Assembly: GCF_038397775.1 (NCBI RefSeq)
Contig: NZ_CP151650.1
Span: 5,084,001 to 5,148,000, forward strand
Direction: 5' to 3'
DNA length: 64,000 nt
Source of the DNA: Pseudomonas sp. RC10
GTDB lineage: Bacteria > Pseudomonadota > Gammaproteobacteria > Pseudomonadales > Pseudomonadaceae
The notes beneath the pieces are model-generated. The model did not search any database. It was not told the DNA's origin and was given only the letters and a program-made list of their open reading frames with translations. Numbering within the stretch: position 1 is the stretch's first letter; each line of letters begins with the position of its first letter. A program made the translations under genes and the position numbers. This document shows positions 14,990-23,697 of this stretch, in pieces.

Positions 14990-17155
14990 ATGCACGCACT
15001 CGATGCATTGCAACTCTGGCAGTTGAACCTCGGCACGCTGGCGATGGTGGTGCTGTTCGCGGCGCTGACCCACCGCAACCAGTGGTGGGCGCGGGCCGCG
15101 TTCGGGCTGGTGACCGGACTGCTGTTGATCAACTACGTGATCTGGCGATTCCGCGCCACCCTGCCCGACGTTCACTCAGGGTTCGCAGCGCTGTGGTCCT
15201 ACACCTTCCTGTTCTTCGAAATGCTGGCGATCACCTACACGCTGGTGTCCATTGTCGTGATGCTGGTGCGCACCGATCACACGACCAAAGCGGACGCTGG
15301 AGAAGGTCGCCTGCGAAGTGCCGGTCCCCATGTGCCAGGAGTGGACGTGTTCATTTGCACGTACAACGAAGGGCTGGACGTGCTGGAAAAAACCATCATC
15401 GCGGCGCAGGCGATGGACTACCCCAATTTCAATGTCTGGGTGCTGGACGACACCCGCCGCGACTGGCTGCGGGACTACTGCGCGGAGAGAGGCGTGTATT
15501 ACGCTCGCCGCGACAACAACGACCACGCCAAGGCGGGCAACCTGAACAACGGTTTGCGCCAGTCCGAAGCCTCGACCAACGCGCCGTACATTCTGGTGCT
15601 GGACGCGGACTTCGCGCCGCAACAGCCGATCCTGATGCGCACGCTGGGGTTGTTCGAGGACCCGAAAGTCGCGCTGGTGCAGACCCCGCAGTTCTATTAC
15701 AACCCCGACCCGATCCAGCACAACCTGGGCTCGTCGACCTGTTGGGTGGACGAGCAACGGGTGTTCTTCGACGTGTTCCAACCGGCGAAGGATGGGTGGG
15801 ACGCGGCGTTTTGTGTCGGCACATCCTTCGTGGTGCGGCGCGATCGGATCAATGAAATTGGCGGCTTTCCTACAGGCTCTGTCTGCGAAGACATCTACAC
15901 CACCTATCGTCTCTTGCAGCGCGGCTACATCACCCGCTGGCTGAACGAGCGGCTGTCCATCGGCCTGTCGGCGGAAGGCCTAACCGAGTACATCAACCAG
16001 CGGGGTCGCTGGTGCCTGGGCACGATTCAGGTCGCGTTGCTGCCGGACGGCCCGTTGCGGGGGCGCGGCTACACGCTCAACGACCGGCTGCATTACGTCC
16101 ATGGTCTGCTGCACTGGTTCTCCAAGCCGTTCATTTTGATGATGCTGGTTTCACCGCTGCTCTACTGGTATTTCCGCATTGCCGGGTTCTACGCGAAGCC
16201 GATGGATTTCCTGGCATTCGGCATGCCTGCGCTGATCGCCTTCTGGGGCTACGGGACGTGGGTCACCGACCGGCGCACGCTGCCGATTTTCACCGAGGTG
16301 ACGCAGATCGTCGCCTCGCTGGCAGTGACGGCCACGTTGCTCAGCGCGTTAATTCGCCCGTTCGGGCGGCCCTTCAAGGTCACGGCCAAGGGGCTGGACC
16401 GCTCGCAGACGATGGTCCACTGGAAACTCTTCGGGTTCTTTTTCTTCCTCACGCTGTTCGCGCAGATCGGCGCGTTCACCGCGATTGCCACGGCGGACAT
16501 CTTCGACGGCAACGTGCAGTTCAACCTGTGCTGGACGGTGGTGGCCCTGGTGTACAACGTCGCGACGCTGGTGGCCTGTGTCGATCGTCCGAGGCTACAT
16601 GGCGAAGAGCGTTTCCCGTTTCTCAAGCCCGCCGGGCTGCACTTGAGCGGTCGGATGTTTGCCGGGCGCTTGACGGACATTTCCCTGAGCGGCGCGTCGT
16701 TCGCCTGTGAATTTTCGGCGCTGATCAGGCCGGGACTGCGGGGCACGGTGTGGGTGAACAAGGTGGGCCGCGTGCCGGTGGAGGTCAAACGCCAGACCGG
16801 AGACGGGCGGCTGGGTTTGCAGTTCGTCGATCTGGACGAACCCTTGCGGCAGCGCTTGATTGGCCGGTTGTTCAGTGACGCCAACACCAACGTCGCGGGC
16901 CGGGCGAAACCGGGGATCGCTTTCAGCAGCTTGTTGCGGCGTTCGTTGATTGGCGAGAAGCGCCCGCCCTTGCTCTCGTATGCCCGTCGCGCACGTCAGC
17001 TGCGGACTGAGCGTCGGCGGCGCCCGATGCCCGGTTTCAAGACCGTGAACCTGCGCCTGCCGGAGGGGCCAGCGCCCAGGGTGTCGGCGACGCGTGGGGA
17101 GTTCTGGACGCTGTTGCTCGCGCCGTTGCGGGCGTTGTTCGGGATGCGGTTGTAA
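14990..17155 (+). CDS. BcsA-like family-2 glycosyltransferase (polysaccharide synthase) with C-terminal PilZ-like domain
   Basis: 721 residues from ATG 14990, preceded by AGGAGG at 14975-14980. Two N-terminal helices and a third near residue 75 lead to the GT2 domain: VDVFICTYNEG, VLDDTRRDW, the DxD in LVLDADFAPQ, CED in GSVCEDIYTTYRL (TED equivalent) and QRGRW, the acceptor motif of processive synthases. At least five more helices follow (FILMMLVSPLLYWYF to VVALVYNVATLVACV). The tail resembles PilZ: DISLSGASF fits DxSxxG, but the RxxxR motif is not intact (RPRLHGEERFPFLK). It likely extends and extrudes a beta-glucan-like chain, possibly under c-di-GMP control. The product is unknown. Confidence 0.85.
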   Translation: MHALDALQLWQLNLGTLAMVVLFAALTHRNQWWARAAFGLVTGLLLINYVIWRFRATLPDVHSGFAALWSYTFLFFEMLAITYTLVSIVVMLVRTDHTTKADAGEGRLRSAGPHVPGVDVFICTYNEGLDVLEKTIIAAQAMDYPNFNVWVLDDTRRDWLRDYCAERGVYYARRDNNDHAKAGNLNNGLRQSEASTNAPYILVLDADFAPQQPILMRTLGLFEDPKVALVQTPQFYYNPDPIQHNLGSSTCWVDEQRVFFDVFQPAKDGWDAAFCVGTSFVVRRDRINEIGGFPTGSVCEDIYTTYRLLQRGYITRWLNERLSIGLSAEGLTEYINQRGRWCLGTIQVALLPDGPLRGRGYTLNDRLHYVHGLLHWFSKPFILMMLVSPLLYWYFRIAGFYAKPMDFLAFGMPALIAFWGYGTWVTDRRTLPIFTEVTQIVASLAVTATLLSALIRPFGRPFKVTAKGLDRSQTMVHWKLFGFFFFLTLFAQIGAFTAIATADIFDGNVQFNLCWTVVALVYNVATLVACVDRPRLHGEERFPFLKPAGLHLSGRMFAGRLTDISLSGASFACEFSALIRPGLRGTVWVNKVGRVPVEVKRQTGDGRLGLQFVDLDEPLRQRLIGRLFSDANTNVAGRAKPGIAFSSLLRRSLIGEKRPPLLSYARRARQLRTERRRRPMPGFKTVNLRLPEGPAPRVSATRGEFWTLLLAPLRALFGMRL

Positions 17156-17226
17156 GACGCGTCCGGCTAACGCTTTCTACTGGGCCTTCCTTTTGGACGA
17201 TTGCTCTGCTGCAAACGCGCTTCCCA

Positions 17227-17317
17227 CTGTAGGAGCGAATTCATTCGCGATGCGTCGGTACAGGCGATGGAGATGTGTCGAATGTACCGGCCATTCGCGA
17301 ATGAATTCGCTCCCACC
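17227..17317. repeat. REP doublet, family A
   Basis: CTGTAGGAGCGAATTCATTC and its inverted partner at 17293-17317. The spacer resembles that at 23464-23555 (GATG...TGTCGAATG). It separates the synthase gene from the outer-membrane factor. Confidence 0.85.
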
Positions 17318-17440
17318 GTTGAAGCCGAGTCAGGCCTGATGTTTCGCCGTGAGACCGGACCTCGGGGGAATCTGCGCAACACCAAAAATCCCATTGCCTT
17401 TTGAAATTGCAGGTCAAGCCATGTTAACGAGAGCACGCCG

Positions 17441-18886
17441 ATGAACAGCCCACTACGCCTCTCTTTGCTCACCCTTGTGCTTCTGACCGGCTGCTCGCTG
17501 GAGCCGACTTACCAGCGCCCCGACCCGCCCATCGATCAGCAATGGCCGAGCAACACGCAAGCGCCGGGCATGAATGATTCGAAGCTGGCCTTTCAGCAGG
17601 ACTGGCGAACGTTCATCACCGACCCGCGCTTGCGTCAGGTGATCGATCTGGCCTTGTCGAACAACCGTGGCCTGCGTCAGTACGCGGCATCGGTGGCGGA
17701 ATCCCGCGCCGAATCCGACGGTGCCCACGCTGCGCTGTTCCCCTCAATCGGTCTCAACACCTACGCAGGACGCAGCAAAATCCCACCCTTGGTGCGGACG
17801 CAAGGCGGCGGCGTGAGCTCGGGCAGCACAGACAACACCTTTCAGGCCACAGCCGGTTTCACGTCCTATGAGCTGGACCTGTTCGGCCGCCTGCGCAGCC
17901 AACGCAACGCCGCTGACGCGCGCTTCGAAGCCACCGAGGCGGATTACCAGACCGCCCGTTTGGGGCTCATCGGCGAAGTCGCCAGCACGTGGTTGAGCCT
18001 GAAAGCCAATCAGACCCTGCTCAATCTGGCCCAGTCCACCTTCGATTCCCAGCAGCATTACGGCGAGCTGTTGCGCAGCAGTTTCAACGCGGGTTCCACG
18101 GCACGCATCGACGTGCATCAGGGTGACGCGATGACCAACACCGCCGCCGTACAGGTCAACACGTATCGCATGAAGGTCGCGCAAAACCTCAACGCCTTGC
18201 GCGTGCTGGTCGGTCAGCCCGTGCCCGATCAACTGCTGCCGGAGGGCGATCTGGGCGAGACGCTGGCCACCGCCGATGTGCCTGCGGGCTTGCCGTCGAG
18301 TCTGATCAAGCGCCGCCCCGACATTCTGTCGGCGGAGGCCTTGTTACGGGCGTCCAACGCGGACATTGGCGCGGCGCGCAGTGCGTATTTTCCGACCCTC
18401 TCGTTGACCGGCGCGTTGGGCAGCCTGAGTGGTGACTTCTCGAAACTGCTCACTGGCCCCGCCGAGTTCTGGCAACTGGCGGCGGCCGGGTCGATGACGT
18501 TGATCGATGGGGGTCGGCGGCGGGCGGTGGTCGATGCCAGCCATGCGCGGTATGACGCCAACACCGCGGCCTATGAAGGTACGGTGCAGAACGCGTTTCG
18601 GGAAGCGGCGGATGCCCTGAATGCGCGCCAGGAAATGCTCGCGCAAGTCGCGGCGCAGCAGCGGCTGGTAAAGGATTATCAGGAAGCGTGGCGTCAGTCG
18701 CGGTTGCGTTTCGAGGCGGGGCTGGACAGCTATTTTTCGACCATGGACGCGCAACGCTCACTGTTCGCCGCCCAACAGGAATACCTGACGCTGGAGCTGG
18801 CGCGGGAGGTCAATCAAGTGAATCTGTACAAGGCGCTGGGCGGCGGGTGGACGCCGCCGAAGCTCAATGTGGCGGATGCCAAATAA
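17441..18886 (+). CDS. Outer-membrane factor lipoprotein, NodT/OprM family
   Basis: 481 residues with a lipobox (LLTGC at residues 13-17), then the TolC-type duplicated fold. First half: FQQDWRTFITDPRLRQVIDLALSNNRGLRQ and YELDLFGRLRSQRNAADARF. Second half: LPSSLIKRRPDILSAEALLRASNADIGAARSAYFPTLSLTG (each phrase cut at 20 or split) and the GLDSYFSTMDAQRSLFAAQQ end. Such trimeric channels normally pair with RND or ABC pumps plus an HlyD adaptor; no pump is present here. It starts 286 bp after the synthase gene in the same direction, so it is the likely outer-membrane exit for that system. A solo orphan OMF is the alternative. Confidence 0.88.
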   Translation: MNSPLRLSLLTLVLLTGCSLEPTYQRPDPPIDQQWPSNTQAPGMNDSKLAFQQDWRTFITDPRLRQVIDLALSNNRGLRQYAASVAESRAESDGAHAALFPSIGLNTYAGRSKIPPLVRTQGGGVSSGSTDNTFQATAGFTSYELDLFGRLRSQRNAADARFEATEADYQTARLGLIGEVASTWLSLKANQTLLNLAQSTFDSQQHYGELLRSSFNAGSTARIDVHQGDAMTNTAAVQVNTYRMKVAQNLNALRVLVGQPVPDQLLPEGDLGETLATADVPAGLPSSLIKRRPDILSAEALLRASNADIGAARSAYFPTLSLTGALGSLSGDFSKLLTGPAEFWQLAAAGSMTLIDGGRRRAVVDASHARYDANTAAYEGTVQNAFREAADALNARQEMLAQVAAQQRLVKDYQEAWRQSRLRFEAGLDSYFSTMDAQRSLFAAQQEYLTLELAREVNQVNLYKALGGGWTPPKLNVADAK

Positions 18887-18920
18887 CGCCCCATGTTGGA
18901 TGCGAAGCTGCGCTCAAAAC

Positions 18921-19012
18921 CTGTGGGAGCGAATTCATTCGCGAAAAATGGGCCAGATGACAGAGATGTATCGACCTTGCCAGCGCATCGCGAATGAATT
19001 CGCTCCTACAGG
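18921..19012. repeat. REP doublet, family A
   Basis: CTGTGGGAGCGAATTCATTC and the inverted GAATGAATTCGCTCCTACAG. It sits between convergent genes (OMF and histidine kinase) and has no terminator-like T-run. Confidence 0.85.
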
Positions 19013-19055
19013 GTGAATCGCTATTCATCCGCAACGCACGCGGCGACCGCAGGGC

Positions 19056-19748
19056 TCAGGGCAGAAAAATCCTGAACACCCCACCGCCCAACTCGCCGCC
19101 ATTGGCAATCTCGATATGCCCCGGCACGCCTTGCCGTTGGTGCTGACGGGCAATGTTCGCGGCGAAGTACAGGCCCAAACCGGTGCTGCCGCTGCTCTGA
19201 TTGATGCCAAGCACGTAGTCGGTCTGTTTCTCGATCATGTGTTCGGGGAAGCCCGGGCCATCGTCGTTGACGCTGATGACCAGTTGCTCGCCCACCTGCC
19301 CCGCCGTGATCAACACCGCCTTGCGGGCATAGCGAATCGCGTTGATCACCACGTTCGACACCACCGAGCCGATCAGCTCGCGGTCGAAAAAACCCGGCAG
19401 GCCAAAGTCATCGACTTCATACCGTGCCACGATGCCACGGCTGGCGAGGACTTCCTGGTGAAACGCCAGTTGTGCTTCGATGAAGTCGTCCAACTCGTGA
19501 TAATCCGGGCGCAACGGCAGTTGATTAACGCCCAGTTTGTACAGGCCCAGCAGTTGCACGAGCATGCCGTTGAGGTGCGCGAATTCGTAGTCGATCACGC
19601 CCTGTTCCGGCGTGCCGCGATGGGCCTCGGGCAGTTGCTTGACCCATTGCCCGTGGGCCTGGATCAGCGACGCCAGGGAGTTCTTCATGTCGTGCACGGT
19701 GGAGGCGATCACCATGGAAAAATCCAGCCCCGAATCCTCGTCCGTCAT
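19056..19748 (-). CDS. Soluble sensor-less histidine kinase
   Basis: 230 residues made almost only of a dimerisation/phosphoacceptor helix pair and an ATPase domain. H-box STVHDMKNSLASLIQAH (His near residue 18); N-box NVVINAIRYARK; G1 DDGPGFP; G2 GSTGLGLYFAANIARQH. There is no membrane segment and no input domain, so the signal probably comes from a partner or from the upstream protein. ATG 19748 overlaps the stop of the response regulator gene (ATGA, 19745-19748), so the two are coupled and form a pair. The H-box with Lys-Asn after the His is typical of HisKA kinases. Target process unknown. Confidence 0.82.
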   Translation of the reverse strand: MTDEDSGLDFSMVIASTVHDMKNSLASLIQAHGQWVKQLPEAHRGTPEQGVIDYEFAHLNGMLVQLLGLYKLGVNQLPLRPDYHELDDFIEAQLAFHQEVLASRGIVARYEVDDFGLPGFFDRELIGSVVSNVVINAIRYARKAVLITAGQVGEQLVISVNDDGPGFPEHMIEKQTDYVLGINQSSGSTGLGLYFAANIARQHQRQGVPGHIEIANGGELGGGVFRIFLP

Positions 19749-21349
19749 TCGCCAAACGCCTTGAGTCGCAGTTTCTGATACCGCTCGTATCGCGGGTCGG
19801 TCTCGGGCATCTTGCCCACCATTTTCAGACTGTTCTGACACTCCTTGAGGCTGGCCGCGTCGAGGTTCTGCACGCCCATGTGCAACAGCGACTGGGCCAT
19901 GTTCAACGCGATACTGATGTTCTTGGGTTGCAGCGCCAGCCCCTGACGGAACAAGTCCTGAGCCTCGCCCAGCTTGCCCGCGCGATAACTGCGAATGCCT
20001 TGCATGTTCAGATCGATCGCCGCCTTGCCCGCACCGAGGATTTCCGGGTCGTCGGTCTGCCTGGCGATGTTCTGCATGACAGCCGGATCGTCGCCGTAGA
20101 TTTCCGCGCAGCTTTTCAAGATCCCGGCACCGGCCGCTTCCTGTCCCAGTTGCTTGAGCTGTGACGCAACGGCCAACGCCGCATCGGCGCTGAGAAAATG
20201 CTCCATGCCGTCGAGCCGTTCCATGGCCTGCGCGGTCAATTTGGCCGCCATTTCCGGATCGGAACTCGCGACACTGGTGGCCTTCATCAAACGCGCCCGC
20301 ACTTGCAGACCGGCGTCGTTGGTGTGCTCCTTGGCGACGTCGCCCAGGGTCTGGTTGATTTCCACGCGGGTCCGCGCGTCGAAGCCCCGCTCGGCGCCCT
20401 TGCTGATCAGCGCCTGCGCAAGACCGAGGTTGGTTTCGGGGTCCTTGAAGCGAGAAAACTGACCTTGCGACACCGCCTGGCGGAACGCACGGGAGGCGCC
20501 GTCAAAGTCCTGATTCTCCAACGACAGCTTGCCCAGCAAACGCTGACGGCGCACGGCATAGGGCGACAGGCGCACGGCTTCTTCGAGCATTTTCTGCGCA
20601 CGACGATTATCGCCGCTGGCAATCAGCACATCCGCCAAACCGTCGAACAGCACCGGCATCGCATTAAAGGTACGAATCGCTTCTTCATAGACCGTTTGCG
20701 CTTCGGCATTGCGATTGCGCTTGAACAGCAGCTTGCCCAACGCAGAATACGCCCAGGGTTGCGGGCGGTCAGCGAGGATGGACTTGAGGAACGCTTCCAG
20801 CGGCTCCTGCTGGTTCAGGTCGCGCAGTGCGTCGGCCTTGTAGCGCAGGCACAACGGCGCGAAACGCGGGTCCTGTTTGGTCAGGTTGACGCAGGCCGCC
20901 AGCACTTCAGCGGGCTTGCCACGGTCGAGGGCCTGGAGGATTGGCTTGAGCAGGGTCTTGCGCTGGACGATTTTTTCCAGACGCTGCGCCAGGCTGGCGC
21001 GGTTGAACGGCTTGGTCAGATACGCGTCAGGCTCCCATTCCAGCGCGCTCATGACCATTGCTTGACTGTTTTCAGCGGTGACCATGACGAACACGCTTTC
21101 ATGGCTGATCAGCCGGTCGGTCATCAGGTCTTCCAGCACCTGCTGGCCATTTTTCTTGCCGTCACCCAAGTTGAAGTCGTGCAGGATAAAGTCATAGCGC
21201 TTCTGCGAGCAGGCCTTGATCGCCTGTTCGCCATTGTCTGCGGTGTCCACTTCCTTGACGCCCAACTCGCGCAGCATTGACCTGACCGAGCTGCGAAAAT
21301 CGGAGAAATCATCGACGATCAGAAAGGTTTTTTGGTTCCAGGCCAGCAT
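19745..21349 (-). CDS. Response regulator with TPR repeats (REC-TPR)
   Basis: 534 residues. The receiver domain (about 1-125) has acidic pair DD in FLIVDDFSDF, phospho-acceptor Asp in FILHDFNLGDG, Thr in VMVTAENS and Lys in YLTKPF. The remainder is tandem tetratricopeptide-like helices (PWAYSALGKLLFKRNRNAEA, YAVRRQRLLGKLSLENQDF, LGEAQDLFRQGLALQPKNIS). There is no DNA-binding or enzymatic output, so phosphorylation probably changes a protein-protein interaction. AGGA lies about 7 bases before ATG 21349. It is the first gene of a two-gene operon with the sensor-less kinase. Similar pairs occur in other pseudomonads without a defined pathway. Confidence 0.85.
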   Translation of the reverse strand: MLAWNQKTFLIVDDFSDFRSSVRSMLRELGVKEVDTADNGEQAIKACSQKRYDFILHDFNLGDGKKNGQQVLEDLMTDRLISHESVFVMVTAENSQAMVMSALEWEPDAYLTKPFNRASLAQRLEKIVQRKTLLKPILQALDRGKPAEVLAACVNLTKQDPRFAPLCLRYKADALRDLNQQEPLEAFLKSILADRPQPWAYSALGKLLFKRNRNAEAQTVYEEAIRTFNAMPVLFDGLADVLIASGDNRRAQKMLEEAVRLSPYAVRRQRLLGKLSLENQDFDGASRAFRQAVSQGQFSRFKDPETNLGLAQALISKGAERGFDARTRVEINQTLGDVAKEHTNDAGLQVRARLMKATSVASSDPEMAAKLTAQAMERLDGMEHFLSADAALAVASQLKQLGQEAAGAGILKSCAEIYGDDPAVMQNIARQTDDPEILGAGKAAIDLNMQGIRSYRAGKLGEAQDLFRQGLALQPKNISIALNMAQSLLHMGVQNLDAASLKECQNSLKMVGKMPETDPRYERYQKLRLKAFGE

Positions 21350-21723
21350 CGAGATTCCTGTAGCGGGAGATAAATCAGCTCAGAGGCAGCCTCACAAGCA
21401 TCAACGTCGAAGCACCCTTAACGTGGCGCAGATAATAGCCAACATCAAATTGCCATCAAGCTATTTCACAGGGGCGTCGCCAACTTGCCGTAGGGCAGGA
21501 GAGCCCTCGCTTCGGTTATCGGCGGCACCCAAGTAAAGCTTAGGTGACACCCGCGATAAAAAGCGACCCTTCCATGACAATGATGCTGGGTGAAACGAAT
21601 GCATTTGTGACGCAGGTCGTATGCTTTAAAGCACGCGAGCGTGAAGAAAAGAGTCGGGATAATGGATCCAAACTCGGCCAATTTCGGAGAACGTAAAGTT
21701 TCGGCTAGATGTTACCGGATATG
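21350..21723. other. Intergenic region between REC-TPR gene and chemoreceptor
   Basis: No ORF is supported. The sequence is noticeably AT-richer than its neighbours. TAAAGTTT at 21694-21701 is a perfect sigma-28 -35, followed 12 bases later by the poor match ACCGGATA; this would be a second, weaker flagellar promoter just upstream of the strong one at 21724. Confidence 0.4.
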
Positions 21724-21750
21724 TAAAGTCCCTTCCCTCTCCGCCGATAC
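21724..21750 (+). promoter_or_regulatory. Sigma-28 (FliA) promoter of the chemoreceptor gene
   Basis: TAAAGTCC (21724-21731), an 11-base spacer, then GCCGATAC (21743-21750). The FliA consensus is TAAAGTTT-N11-GCCGATAA. Transcription would start near 21758, giving a leader of about 47 bases. Confidence 0.85.
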
Positions 21751-21804
21751 GCTTGGAAGACGGTGACCCAACCGCGTCTCTTCCTCTCGCCTGAGTATTC
21801 CTTC

Positions 21805-23445
21805 ATGTCCTGGCTGACCAACCTGAAACTCAAGTCCAAGCTGTTGCTCGCGTTTAGCCTGTGTGCCCTGATCACTGTGGTGGTGGGTGTGCTAGGCCAG
21901 AACGGCATTTCTCGTCTGTACGATTTGTTCAAAGGCACTGTTGAAAACAGCATGCTGTCGGTCACCAAGGTCGATTCGGTGAAGGCCAACGTGATTGCCA
22001 CCAACCGCGACTTCTTCAAGATCATCGCCCTCAGCGCGCTGAAGGCCAGCCCCGAGGAAGTCAACGCGGTCATTCAGTCGCTCAAGGAAAACCAGGCGCA
22101 GGCAGACACCGACTTCGCGATCTATCGCAAGACCCCTATGGAAGATGACGAAAAGGCAGCGGGCGATGACTTTACTCGCGACTGGCCCGCCTACATGTCG
22201 GCGGTTCAAAGCACGCTGAGCGTCATTCAGAGCGGAGACGTCGAACAGGGCGCGAAACTGGCGGCCAGTAACGTCACCCCGACCTACCGCAAAACCATGG
22301 GCGAGCTGAAAATCATCATCGAATCCAACGCTCGCCAGGCTCAAGAGTCGGCCCAGGCAGGCGTGGAAACCGACAGTCAGGTGACGTGGCTGTTGACCAT
22401 CGGTTCGCTGATCGCGGTCATTTGCGCCATTTCACTGGGGTTGATCGTGACGCGCATGATCACTCGCCCTATTTATCAATCGGTGGAAAGCGCCTCCCAT
22501 GTGGCCAACGGCAACCTGACCCACGTCATCGCCTCCGGCGGCCAGGACGAGACCGGGCAACTGCTCAGGGCGCTGTCGACGATGCAGGGCAGCCTCAAGG
22601 GCACCGTGCAACAGATCGCCAGTGCTTCGGATCAACTGGCCTCGGCTGCGGAAGAACTGACCGCTGTGACCGACGACAGCACCCGAGGGCTGCAACGTCA
22701 GAACGACGAAATCCAGCAGGCTGCAACGGCCGTGAACCAGATGACCGCCGCCGTCGAAGAAGTCGCCCGCAACGCCGCCAGCGCTTCGCAGGTCTCGACC
22801 CAGACGGCCGACGACGCGGTCAAGGGCCAGCAGCAAGTGCAGCAAGCGGTGACTGCGATGAACACCATGACCGTGGAAATCAACGATTCGACCCAACGCG
22901 TCGAGGCACTGGCCGGGCAGATTCGTGACATCACCAAAGTGCTGGACGTGATTCGTGGCATTGCCGAACAGACCAACCTGCTAGCCCTCAACGCGGCCAT
23001 CGAAGCGGCCCGCGCCGGTGAGCAAGGCCGCGGTTTTGCCGTGGTCGCCGACGAAGTCCGCGCCCTCGCCGCCCGCACACAAGCCTCTACCGGCGAGATC
23101 GAATCGATGATCACCCTGGTGCGCAACGGTGCCGATGAAGCAGTGCGCGCCATGGGCAAGAGCCAGGCCATCGCCACCAACACCCAGACACTCGCCACCG
23201 AAGCCGGTTTGGCGCTGGAGCGCATTAGCGAAGGCGTCAGCCAGATCAACGAACGCAATCTGGTGATCGCCAGCGCGGCCGAAGAACAGGCCCAAGTGGC
23301 GCGGGAAGTTGACCGCAATCTGGTGAACATTCAGGACCTGTCGGCGCAGACCGCCGCTGGCGCGAATCAGACCAACGCGTCGAGCCAGGAACTGTCACGC
23401 CTGGCGGTGTCGTTCAACACCATGGTGGGCAAGTTCACGCTCTGA
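21805..23445 (+). CDS. Methyl-accepting chemotaxis protein, four-helix-bundle sensor
   Basis: 546 residues from ATG 21805 (MSWLTNLKLKSKLLLAFSLC). TM1 about 12-32, a periplasmic helical domain of about 155 residues (32-190) like 4HB_MCP, TM2 about 195-215 (WLLTIGSLIAVICAISLGLI), HAMP, and a long cytoplasmic hairpin with tip EQTNLLALNAAIEAARAGEQ and GRGFAVVADEVRALA. Gln/Glu pairs flanking the tip offer methylation sites. It relays a small-molecule signal to CheA/CheW. The ligand is unknown because the sensor domain is too divergent to assign. The sigma-28 promoter at 21724 ties it to the flagellar regulon. The ribosome site is weak (GAG nine bases upstream). Confidence 0.92.
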   Translation: MSWLTNLKLKSKLLLAFSLCALITVVVGVLGQNGISRLYDLFKGTVENSMLSVTKVDSVKANVIATNRDFFKIIALSALKASPEEVNAVIQSLKENQAQADTDFAIYRKTPMEDDEKAAGDDFTRDWPAYMSAVQSTLSVIQSGDVEQGAKLAASNVTPTYRKTMGELKIIIESNARQAQESAQAGVETDSQVTWLLTIGSLIAVICAISLGLIVTRMITRPIYQSVESASHVANGNLTHVIASGGQDETGQLLRALSTMQGSLKGTVQQIASASDQLASAAEELTAVTDDSTRGLQRQNDEIQQAATAVNQMTAAVEEVARNAASASQVSTQTADDAVKGQQQVQQAVTAMNTMTVEINDSTQRVEALAGQIRDITKVLDVIRGIAEQTNLLALNAAIEAARAGEQGRGFAVVADEVRALAARTQASTGEIESMITLVRNGADEAVRAMGKSQAIATNTQTLATEAGLALERISEGVSQINERNLVIASAAEEQAQVAREVDRNLVNIQDLSAQTAAGANQTNASSQELSRLAVSFNTMVGKFTL

Positions 23446-23463
23446 CGCGTCAACGACAACTCC

Positions 23464-23555
23464 CTGTGGGAGCGAATTCATTCGCGAAGCAGTTGTACAT
23501 TCGATGAAGATTTATCGAATGCACAGGCCTCTCGCGAATGAATTCGCTCCTACAG
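23464..23555. repeat. REP doublet, family A
   Basis: CTGTGGGAGCGAATTCATTC and the inverted GAATGAATTCGCTCCTACAG, immediately downstream of the chemoreceptor gene. The spacer includes ATCGAATGCACAGG. Confidence 0.85.
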
Positions 23556-23600
23556 ATTCACACCGTGTTCAGTCAGTGTTAGCGGCAAAATTTCATGGAT

Positions 23601-23635
23601 CACAGGTGGCGAAAGCCATTCTTTCGCCACCTGTG
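23601..23635. other. Perfect 15-bp hairpin upstream of mqo
   Basis: CACAGGTGGCGAAAG and its exact complement flank the loop CCATT. No T-run follows on either strand, and the core is unlike the REP families nearby (though GTGGCGAAAGC recurs near 54.8 kb). It may be a lone REP unit or a factor-dependent terminator. Confidence 0.5.
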
Positions 23636-23669
23636 ACACCTTGGCTCATTGACTAAATCGTCACACGTT

Positions 23670-23697
23670 TTGTCAGAAATCACATTTCAGGTACAAT
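23670..23697 (+). promoter_or_regulatory. Sigma-70-like promoter of mqo with long leader
   Basis: TTGTCA (23670-23675), 16-base spacer, TACAAT (23692-23697). The start would be near 23704, leaving a leader of about 260 bases before mqo. The leader opens with CCTCGCAG (about 23705), which can pair with CTGCGGGG (about 23737) and is followed by TGTTTGTTGTTT. Confidence 0.5.
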
